Shown: positions 1 through 4,697 of the stretch, piece after piece
Numbering within the stretch: position 1 is the stretch's first letter
Layout of the letters: every line of letters starts with the position of its first letter
Assembly (NCBI GenBank): GCA_005888525.1
Contig: VBAB01000196.1
Coordinates: 1-6,267, forward strand
Direction: 5' to 3'
DNA: 6,267 nucleotides
Origin: Alphaproteobacteria bacterium
GTDB lineage: Bacteria > Pseudomonadota > Alphaproteobacteria > Rhizobiales > Hyphomicrobiaceae
Notes under the pieces: generated by a model
The model's database searches: none
What the model saw: only the letters and a program-made list of their open reading frames with translations
Told to the model about the DNA's origin: nothing
Translations under genes and position numbers: made by a program

Positions 1-462
1 GCGAATGCGGCGCTGGCGGCGCAGGCTCGCAATCGGCGGCGCTGGCAGCCCTTTGGCGGCGCCGGGGTCTTCGCGCAGGCGCGCAGTGCCGGCGACGCTG
101 CGCTCGAGCAGCTCGGCCTCAGCGATGTTGCGAGCCGCCCTGCCGGCCTGCTCAGCCAAGGCGACCAGCGGCTCCTCGAGGTTGCGATGGCGATGGCGCA
201 GCAGCCCAAGGTGCTTCTGCTGGACGAGCCGACGCAAGGGCTCTCGGTGGAGGAGACCGTCCAGACCGTGGAGACGCTGGCGCGGTTCCTCGAGAAATCG
301 CGCGTGACCGCACTGCTGGTCGAGCACGACATGGAGGTGGTGTTCCGGCTCGCCCACAAGATCACGGTCATGCATCGCGGCGGCGTCATCGCCGACGGGA
401 CGCCGTCGGCCGTCAAGGCCGATGCCCGCGTGCAGGAGGCTTATCTGGGGGGCATCGACTGA
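1..462 (+). CDS. livG: ABC transporter ATP-binding protein, LivG type (5' end outside window)
   Basis: C-terminal part of an ATPase subunit of a branched-chain amino acid/amide (HAAT family) ABC importer; it hydrolyses ATP at the cytoplasmic face of the permeases. The frame is open from base 1, so the start and Walker A motif lie to the left. About 153 residues remain. Visible motifs are the ABC signature LSQGDQR (LSGGQ-like; this subfamily usually has LSHGDQR or similar), Walker B VLLLDEPTQGL, and the switch histidine in LLVEHDMEVV. The tail VQEAYLGGID matches the usual LivG ending. Its stop TGA (460-462) shares one base with the ATG of livF, so the two are probably translationally coupled. 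The transported substrate cannot be read from an ATPase; amino acids, amides or urea are all possible. Family assignment is secure; the livG label rests on the livF partner and the C-terminal pattern. Confidence 0.9.
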   Translation, partial: ANAALAAQARNRRRWQPFGGAGVFAQARSAGDAALEQLGLSDVASRPAGLLSQGDQRLLEVAMAMAQQPKVLLLDEPTQGLSVEETVQTVETLARFLEKSRVTALLVEHDMEVVFRLAHKITVMHRGGVIADGTPSAVKADARVQEAYLGGID

Positions 463-1157
463 TGCTCAGCATCCAGGGCCTCAACACGCACTACGGCGCC
501 AGCCACATCCTGCAGGGGGTCGATCTCGAGCTGCCGAGAGGCCGCATCGCCGCCGTGCTCGGCCGCAACGGCGTCGGCAAGACGACGACGGTGAAGACCA
601 TCATGGGGCTCGTCCAGCCCAGCGCCGGCGTGGTGGCGCTCGAGGGCAGCTCGATCACGGCCTGGGCGCCGCACAGGGTGGCGCGCGCGGGCGTCGCCTA
701 CGTGCCGGAAGGGCGGCTGATATTTCCCGATCTCACCGTCGTGGAGAACATCCGCATCGCCGAGCGCACGCCCGCCAAGGCCTGGCCGTTGGCGCGACTG
801 CTCGAACTCTTCCCCTCGCTGAGCGAGCGGCAACGCCATCGCGGCTCGCAGCTCTCCGGCGGCGAGCAGCAGATGCTGGCGATCGCGCGTGCCCTCATCA
901 GCGATCCGAAGGTGCTGCTGCTCGACGAGCCGAGCCAGGGCCTCGCGCCGCTGGTCGTGCGCGAGCTGGCGCGCGTCATCCGGCTCCTGCGTGACGCCGG
1001 TGTCACCATCCTCTTGATCGAGCAGAACATGAAGCTCGCCGAGGTGGTCGCCGACGAGCTGCACATCATGGCCAAGGGCCGCATCGTCTACTCCGCCGAT
1101 CCCCAGCGCTTCCGAGCCGAGGAGGACCAGGTGCGCTCGCGCTATCTGACGGTGTGA
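462..1157 (+). CDS. livF: ABC transporter ATP-binding protein, LivF type
   Basis: Second ATPase subunit of the same HAAT-type importer, 231 residues, the usual LivF length. Motifs in order: Walker A GRNGVGKTT (residues 34-42), the LivF-typical segment YVPEGRLIFPDLTVVEN (80-96), signature LSGGEQQ (131-137), Walker B VLLLDEPSQGL (151-161), and IEQN (186-189), where glutamine stands in the switch-histidine position as is normal for LivF. All catalytic elements look intact. The ATG lies in a TGATG overlap with livG, and a G run at 447-452 could serve as a weak ribosome binding site 9 bases upstream, so coupling to livG is likely. No permease or periplasmic binding protein gene is present in the window; they would be expected upstream. 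The gene ends the operon: what follows is a repeat-filled convergent gap. Confidence 0.94.
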   Translation: MLSIQGLNTHYGASHILQGVDLELPRGRIAAVLGRNGVGKTTTVKTIMGLVQPSAGVVALEGSSITAWAPHRVARAGVAYVPEGRLIFPDLTVVENIRIAERTPAKAWPLARLLELFPSLSERQRHRGSQLSGGEQQMLAIARALISDPKVLLLDEPSQGLAPLVVRELARVIRLLRDAGVTILLIEQNMKLAEVVADELHIMAKGRIVYSADPQRFRAEEDQVRSRYLTV

Positions 1158-1247
1158 GCCCGCCAAGCGAAAGCCCCAACTCACAACGTCAGCCCCGCGC
1201 AGTCGCAGGGAGGTCCGGGGAAATAAGGGCGGGCCGCGGGCTCCAAG

Positions 1248-1270
1248 CGTGCTTCGACAGGCTCAGCACG
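1248..1270 (+). repeat. REP-like hairpin, copy 1 (TTCGAC-N2-GCTCA)
   Basis: A 5-bp stem, CGTGC (1248-1252) with GCACG (1266-1270), encloses TTCGACAGGCTCA (1253-1265). The same loop motif with a different but still complementary stem occurs twice more at 2514-2577. This indicates one interspersed repeat family whose folded form is kept. A partial echo, CAGGCTCAG, follows at 1287-1295. Confidence 0.6.
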
Positions 1271-1341
1271 GGGTTGGAGGACTGGGCAGGCTCAGTGCTT
1301 GCAGCATAGGGTATCCAGGCGCCGACACAGGCGCGACTTCA

Positions 1342-1645
1342 CCTCCCCCTGCGACGAAGGCTCGCCTTCGTCGTGAAGAGGGGGGAGGGCCATGCGTCCG
1401 CGATTTTGATCGGCCATCGCCGACCTCACAACGTACGCCAACGGCCGATCTAAGTCGCTGGACGCATCGGGTGGGGGTGATGGGCCGCGACCGCGACAAG
1501 ACACCCCCACCTGGGAACGCCATCGGACTTAGCTCGCCGGTCGGCGGCCTGGTTGGGCGTATCCGTTGGCGAGCTAAGCCCGTGGCGTTCCGTCCTCCCG
1601 CCTCGGTCGTGCCGAAGGTGAGCCTTCGGCACAGGGGGAGGGACG
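1342..1645. repeat. Five-hairpin intergenic mosaic with approximate dyad symmetry
   Basis: Five consecutive inverted repeats. H1 (1342-1388): outer CCTCCCCCT paired with an AGGGGGGAGG arm, inner perfect 10-bp stem CGACGAAGGC (1352-1361)/GCCTTCGTCG (1364-1373). H2 (1392-1467): ATGCGTCC with GGACGCAT, and GATCGGCC with GGCCGATC. H3 (1470-1511): GGTGGGGGTG with CACCCCCACC, near the centre. H4 (1515-1590): arms 1515-1538 and 1568-1590, sharing GAACGCC and AGCTCGCC ends. H5 (1592-1645): a CCTCCC/GGGAGG outer arm and inner 10-bp stem GTGCCGAAGG (1609-1618)/CCTTCGGCAC (1623-1632). H1 and H5 are inverted relatives of each other (CGAAGG-N-GAGCCTTCG), and so are H2 and H4 (GACTTAG-N-TCG), so the whole block is a palindrome built of palindromes. 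It has no coding capacity and no flanking duplication that I can see. A shorter relative lies at 4562-4685. Confidence 0.75.
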
Positions 1646-1690
1646 AAAATGGCCCGCGCCGAGTTTCCGGGGACACCGCGGGGATGACGC

Positions 1691-2425
1691 TCAACGGCAG
1701 AGCCAGCCGATGCCGCGGTCGAGGTGGAAGTGGTCGTGGTGCTCGGCGTTGTAGTCGGGCCCGAGCACGACCCGGAAGTACCGACAGGCACTGTCGTGGG
1801 CGGCCCTGAGGAAGCGGGCCTCGACCCCGTCGCCACGCCACTGGCCGCGCACGCTGATGCTGCGCCCGTCGGCCAGCGTGAAGGCGCCGATGTCCAGCGC
1901 GTTGGCGGTGGCATGCTCGCTGCGCCGGCTCTTCCAGAACTTGGCGCCGATGATGTTGCGGCACGAGTAGGTGCCGTAGCTCTGCACCGAGGTCACGCGC
2001 TGGCCCATGATGGCCTGCGCCACATCCTGAAGGTCGTGCTCCAGCCAGAGCGCGAGCGCGGTGGCGGCCTCGCAGGTCACCTTGTCGAAACCCGCGCGCA
2101 CGCCGCCGGCCTGGCTCATGCGCACGGCGTTGGTCCACCCGCAGCCGTCGCGCAGGGGGCTGTCGGCGATCGGTTGCGCGTCGGTGTGCGGGGCGACGAG
2201 CACGCGGCGGCAGAGGTCCGGGTTGTATTTCATCGCCGCCAGCCGCCAGTCGACCAGCCAGGGATTGGCCCCGCCGAGGTCGAGGGCGGGCAGCGGGTTC
2301 AATGCCGCCGGCACGAGGCCCTGGCGGAACGCGAAGGCGAGCCCGCCCAGCACCAGCACGAGCAGGGTGATGCGCGGCACGCGCGAGCGGCGCTTCTTCG
2401 TCGTGGCGGGGACGGCATCCTGCAT
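1691..2425 (-). CDS. Extensin-family protein, membrane-anchored LAS-type zinc peptidase-like
   Basis: 244-residue protein of the extensin-like C-terminal family (bacterial, unrelated in sequence to plant extensins). The N-terminus is basic (KKRRSR, 11-15 region) followed by one hydrophobic segment (about 19-33), which suggests a signal anchor placing the rest in the periplasm. The C-terminal half carries SEHATANALDI (169-179), giving H171 and D178 in an H-x6-D arrangement, and HHDHFHLD (229-236), giving H232-x-H234. This is the zinc-ligand pattern of LAS peptidases such as MepA and VanY, so a cell-wall peptide substrate is plausible but inferred. Six cysteines (72, 95, 118, 155, 214, 243) follow the membrane segment and could form disulfides. 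Start: the ATG at 2425 gives a normal anchor. A GTG at 2506 would add 27 residues without anchor character, and only a weak GGGGTTGGA precedes it, with a REP-like hairpin just upstream. No strong ribosome binding site precedes either start. Confidence 0.82.
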   Translation of the reverse strand: MQDAVPATTKKRRSRVPRITLLVLVLGGLAFAFRQGLVPAALNPLPALDLGGANPWLVDWRLAAMKYNPDLCRRVLVAPHTDAQPIADSPLRDGCGWTNAVRMSQAGGVRAGFDKVTCEAATALALWLEHDLQDVAQAIMGQRVTSVQSYGTYSCRNIIGAKFWKSRRSEHATANALDIGAFTLADGRSISVRGQWRGDGVEARFLRAAHDSACRYFRVVLGPDYNAEHHDHFHLDRGIGWLCR

Positions 2426-2513
2426 CACCGCATCTATAGAGAGCGGCGGCGCGCCGGCCAAGTCCGGCGCCGCGCCGTGCAATGCCCAAAGTGGCGTCAA
2501 GCACACTCCAACC

Positions 2514-2539
2514 CCGTGGTGAGCTTTGTCGAACCACGG
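2514..2539 (-). repeat. REP-like hairpin, copy 2 (inverted orientation)
   Basis: Stem CCGTGG (2514-2519)/CCACGG (2534-2539) encloses TGAGCTTTGTCGAA, which reads TTCGAC-AAA-GCTCA on the minus strand. It is the same loop motif as copy 1 with a three-base rather than two-base centre and a different stem. It sits upstream of the extensin-family gene and faces copy 3. Confidence 0.62.
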
Positions 2540-2552
2540 CTGGTGGGTGCGG

Positions 2553-2577
2553 CCGTCCTTCGACTAGCTCAGGACGG
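2553..2577 (+). repeat. REP-like hairpin, copy 3
   Basis: Stem CCGTCC (2553-2558)/GGACGG (2572-2577) encloses TTCGAC-TA-GCTCA (2559-2571). Together with copy 2, whose centre is about 39 bases away in opposite orientation, it forms an inverted REP pair like those in BIME arrays. It lies 41 bases beyond the SDHAF4 stop codon on the minus strand, between that gene and the extensin-family gene. Confidence 0.62.
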
Positions 2578-2618
2578 AGTCGGAGCTTCCTGCACTGATA
2601 TTCCCAAAGGGGGGATTG

Positions 2619-2834
2619 CTAGAAGTCGGAGGCGATGCCGTTCTTCTCCCAATCGCCGTAGCGGGTGGGGTCGGGGCCATCCTGGCCGCCGATCTCCTTG
2701 GGTGACTGGGGGCTGGCGGCCTTGCGGGCATCGGCCAGCCGCCGGCGCTCCTCCGCTTCGGCAAGCGCGCGACGGGCCTGCGGCGTCAACTCCCGGTCGG
2801 GCTTGGGATTTCCGGTCTGGTCCGTGGAGGCCAT
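2619..2834 (-). CDS. SDHAF4/DUF1674 family succinate dehydrogenase assembly factor
   Basis: 71-residue protein. The N-terminal two thirds are charged and probably disordered or helical (RRALAEAEERRRLADARK, about 21-38). The C-terminus, EIGGQDGPDPTRYGDWEKNG followed by IASDF (48-71), is the hallmark of the DUF1674/SDHAF4 family, whose mitochondrial members bind flavinylated SdhA and aid its assembly into complex II. The bacterial role is inferred from that family. The ATG at 2834 was chosen; a TTG two codons earlier (2840) is possible, and neither has a strong ribosome binding site. The gene stands alone, divergent from htpX, with no sdh genes in view. Length and tail are normal for the family. 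Confidence 0.88.
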   Translation of the reverse strand: MASTDQTGNPKPDRELTPQARRALAEAEERRRLADARKAASPQSPKEIGGQDGPDPTRYGDWEKNGIASDF

Positions 2835-2947
2835 GTGCAACCTATCGTTCCAGGCACTGGCTGTCGGGCAGCACCAATACCATATTATTGTCCGTTCCCG
2901 AACCCCACCCGGAGCACCGGCGGGGAGCCGCGAGAGGATCCAACCGC
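2835..2947. promoter_or_regulatory. Divergent promoter region between SDHAF4 and htpX genes
   Basis: 113-base divergent spacer. Its only AT-rich patch is at 2876-2889, containing TATTAT (2883-2888), which could be a -10 element for htpX with a poor -35 (CTGTCG, 2861-2866, 16-base spacing). The same patch read in reverse offers TAATAT for the SDHAF4 gene. No heat-shock (sigma-32) consensus is clear, although htpX is heat-inducible in enterobacteria. This is a placement by composition and geometry only. Confidence 0.3.
2933..2938 (+). promoter_or_regulatory. Ribosome binding site of htpX
   Basis: AGAGGA lies 9 bases upstream of the ATG at 2948. It supports that start over the in-frame ATG two codons later (2954), for which the gap would be 15 bases. 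Confidence 0.6.
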
Positions 2948-3892
2948 ATGCCTATGAACTTCGCCAGAACCGGGCTGCTGCTGGCCGTTCTGACGGGCAT
3001 TCTCGTCGCCATGGGCGGCGTGGTGGGGGGCACGGGGGGCATGGTCATCGCCCTCGTCATCGCGGCGGGCATCAACCTCTTCAGCTACTGGCGATCGGAC
3101 AAGATGGTGCTGGGCATGTATGGCGCCGAGGAGGTGGATGAACGCTCCGGCGGCGAGTACTACCGCATCGTCGCCGGGCTGGCCGGCCGCGCCGGCCTGC
3201 CGATGCCGCGCGTCTACGTCATGAACAATCCCCAGCCCAATGCCTTCGCCACGGGCCGCAATCCCGAGCATGCCGCGGTGTGCGCCTCGACCGGCCTGCT
3301 CGAGATGCTTTCGCCCGAGGAGGTCTCGGGCGTGCTCGCGCACGAGCTGGCGCACGTCAAGAACTACGACACGCTCACCATGGCGGTGGCGGCCACCATC
3401 GGCGGCGCTGTCTCCATGCTGGCGCAATACCTCCAGTTCGGCGCCCTGTTCGGCGGCCACCGCGACAACAACAACGGCATCGGCTGGATCGGCGCGCTGG
3501 TCGCCATGATCGTCGCGCCGCTCGCCGCCATGCTGGTGCAGATGGCGATCAGCCGCTCGCGCGAGTATCAGGCCGACCGCCTCGGCGCCATGATCTGCGG
3601 CCAGCCCCTTTGGCTCGCCTCGGCGCTCGGCAAGATCGAGGGCTATGCGCACCAGATCCGCAACGAGCCCGCGGAAGCCGCGCCCGCCACCGCGCACCTC
3701 TTCATCATCAACCCACTGAGCGGCGAGGGCATGGACAACCTGTTCTCGACCCACCCCAACACCGAGAACCGCATTGCCGAGCTGGAGAAGCTCGCGGCCG
3801 AGCTGGGCGTCACCGCCGGCAGCGCGCCGCGCGCCGAGCCGTCTGGGCCGTGGACGCGCTCCTCCGCGGGCTCGCGCGGACCGTGGGGTTAG
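2948..3892 (+). CDS. htpX: Protease HtpX homologue (M48B membrane zinc metalloprotease)
   Basis: 314-residue inner-membrane zinc endopeptidase of the M48B family. The family degrades damaged or misassembled membrane proteins alongside FtsH. Two N-terminal hydrophobic segments (about 8-26 and 30-47) precede the catalytic domain. The active site HELAH (132-136) supplies two histidine ligands and the catalytic glutamate; E206 in SREYQAD (204-210) is the expected third zinc ligand. Two more hydrophobic stretches follow HELAH (about 142-165 and 181-201), as in known HtpX. The FSTHPNTENRI segment (266-276) is the conserved C-terminal family motif. All key residues are present, so it should be active. 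The last 25 or so residues are Ser/Gly/Pro/Arg-rich and make it slightly longer than the usual 280-300. sco1 follows after 15 bases on the same strand, so cotranscription is likely. Confidence 0.94.
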   Translation: MPMNFARTGLLLAVLTGILVAMGGVVGGTGGMVIALVIAAGINLFSYWRSDKMVLGMYGAEEVDERSGGEYYRIVAGLAGRAGLPMPRVYVMNNPQPNAFATGRNPEHAAVCASTGLLEMLSPEEVSGVLAHELAHVKNYDTLTMAVAATIGGAVSMLAQYLQFGALFGGHRDNNNGIGWIGALVAMIVAPLAAMLVQMAISRSREYQADRLGAMICGQPLWLASALGKIEGYAHQIRNEPAEAAPATAHLFIINPLSGEGMDNLFSTHPNTENRIAELEKLAAELGVTAGSAPRAEPSGPWTRSSAGSRGPWG

Positions 3893-3907
3893 GGTATCGT
3901 TGGCGCG

Positions 3908-4552
3908 ATGCGCGGCGGGGCCACCCACATCTTGGTCGGAGGCAGCGTGAGGGGGATCGTGCTGGCTTTCGTGGCCGCCTTGGCATTCGGAGCAGCGGCC
4001 GGTCTGGCCTCGGCGCAGGATCGCAGCTTGACCCTCAGCCGCCCGCTGACGTTCGCGGATGCCGAGGGTCGGGTCGTACGCAGCACGGACTTTGCGGGAA
4101 AGTGGCTGCTAGTCTATTTCGGCTATACGCATTGCGCCGATCTCTGTCCCACGGGTCTCAGCGTTCTGGTCAACACGCTCGATCAGATCGGACGCGCTTG
4201 CGAGCACATCCAGCCGCTGTTCATCACGGTCGATCCCGAGCGTGACAAGGGGCCCCTGCTGCGCAGCTTCACCGAGGCTTTCGACAAGCGCCTGATCGGC
4301 CTCGGCGGCACCATCGAGCAGATCCGGGAAGCCGCGGACGCGCTCGGCGTCTCGTTCCAGAAGGTGGTGCAGGGCGACGCCAGCTACGTGGTCGATCACA
4401 GCTCGAGCTACGTGCTGGTCGATCCCACGCGCACGCGCGCTGAGGTGCTGCGCGTGGCCGAGCCGCACCTGCTCGCCGCCAAGCTGATCGAGACGCTGAC
4501 GAAGGCAGGTGCGCCGCTCGACAACGTCAACAACGTCGGCGCCTATCGCTGA
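3908..4552 (+). CDS. SCO1/SenC family copper chaperone-like protein
   Basis: 214-residue SCO1/SenC protein with a thioredoxin-like fold, probably exported or membrane-tethered on the periplasmic side. Family members deliver copper to, or reduce, the CuA site of cytochrome c oxidase; some act in redox defence. The hydrophobic signal or anchor is at about 17-33, with a possible cleavage after ASA (34-36). The metal/thiol motif is C76-ADL-C80 within GYTHCADLCPT, and the third copper ligand is H164 in VVDHSSSYVLVDP. D109 in TVDPERD is also conserved in the family. All copper ligands are intact. Start: the ATG at 3908 has little ribosome binding site, while the GTG at 3947 has GGAGG (3938-3942) four bases upstream and yields a compact signal peptide, so the true protein may be 13 residues shorter. 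It follows htpX closely. A hairpin mosaic begins 9 bases after the stop. Confidence 0.92.
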   Translation: MRGGATHILVGGSVRGIVLAFVAALAFGAAAGLASAQDRSLTLSRPLTFADAEGRVVRSTDFAGKWLLVYFGYTHCADLCPTGLSVLVNTLDQIGRACEHIQPLFITVDPERDKGPLLRSFTEAFDKRLIGLGGTIEQIREAADALGVSFQKVVQGDASYVVDHSSSYVLVDPTRTRAEVLRVAEPHLLAAKLIETLTKAGAPLDNVNNVGAYR

Positions 4553-4561
4553 CGCCTGCGG

Positions 4562-4588
4562 CCACCCTCCCCTTGACGGGGAGGGTGG
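4562..4588 (+). terminator. Candidate transcription terminator after the SCO1 gene
   Basis: Perfect 11-bp stem CCACCCTCCCC/GGGGAGGGTGG with a five-base loop, starting 9 bases after the SCO1 stop. Only TTT follows it, so intrinsic termination may be weak. It is also the first hairpin of the mosaic at 4562-4685. Confidence 0.45.
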
Positions 4589-4685
4589 TTTGGCGCGCCC
4601 TTCGCGCGACAAACCGGGTGGGGTGTCTTCTCGCAACGTCCAATCGACACCCCCACCCCCGACCCCTCCCCGCAAGGGGGAGGGG
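4562..4685. repeat. Four-hairpin intergenic mosaic, shorter relative of 1342-1645
   Basis: Four hairpins back to back. A (4562-4588): CCACCCTCCCC/GGGGAGGGTGG. B (4587-4615): GGTTTG/CAAACC with an inner GCGCG/CGCGC. C (4616-4658): GGGTGGGGTGTC with GACACCCCCACCC, one base unequal. D (4663-4685): CCCCTCCCC, loop GCAA, then GGGGGAGGGG. The order, with C-rich/G-rich clamps outside and a GGTGGGG-type hairpin inside, matches the larger block at 1342-1645. Here the inner arm hairpin is present only on the left. It occupies nearly the whole convergent gap between the SCO1 and LVIVD genes and could end transcription from both sides. Confidence 0.72.
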
Positions 4686-4697
4686 AGATCGACGGTT

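Larger units (their letters stand above)
1158..1690. other. Gene-free convergent gap between livF and the extensin-family gene
   Basis: 533 bases without a credible gene. Open frames run through it on both strands, but their products are Arg/Pro/Gly-rich and low in complexity, as expected of non-coding GC-rich DNA. Directly after livF (1158-1247) I see no terminator with a T run. A REP-like hairpin lies at 1248-1270. The 9-base word CAGGCTCAG (1258-1266) recurs at 1287-1295. The five-hairpin mosaic fills 1342-1645. The last 45 bases before the extensin stop show nothing notable. Confidence 0.8.

Noticed and set aside
441..1184. A 247-codon minus-strand open frame antisense to livF
   Set aside because: It is an exact shadow of livF with no recognisable motif; livF has every ATPase motif.
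1352..1632. The tandem hairpins considered as a CRISPR array
   Set aside because: The units are not direct repeats of constant length with unique spacers; they are different inverted repeats arranged symmetrically.
1263..2537. A 424-codon minus-strand open frame overlapping the extensin-family gene
   Set aside because: It is in a different frame from the recognisable extensin domain, is Arg/Pro/Ala-rich, and runs through the hairpin mosaic and the REP-like repeat.
1724..3892. A 722-codon open frame on the + strand that ends as HtpX
   Set aside because: Only the part from 2948 matches HtpX. The first 408 codons run antisense to the extensin and SDHAF4 genes and through the REP hairpins, and are low-complexity in character. 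The opening is a by-product of high GC, and a good ribosome binding site precedes 2948.
2885..3928. A 347-codon minus-strand open frame antisense to htpX
   Set aside because: His/Arg/Ala/Gly-rich translation without domains; the opposite strand encodes a complete HtpX with catalytic residues.
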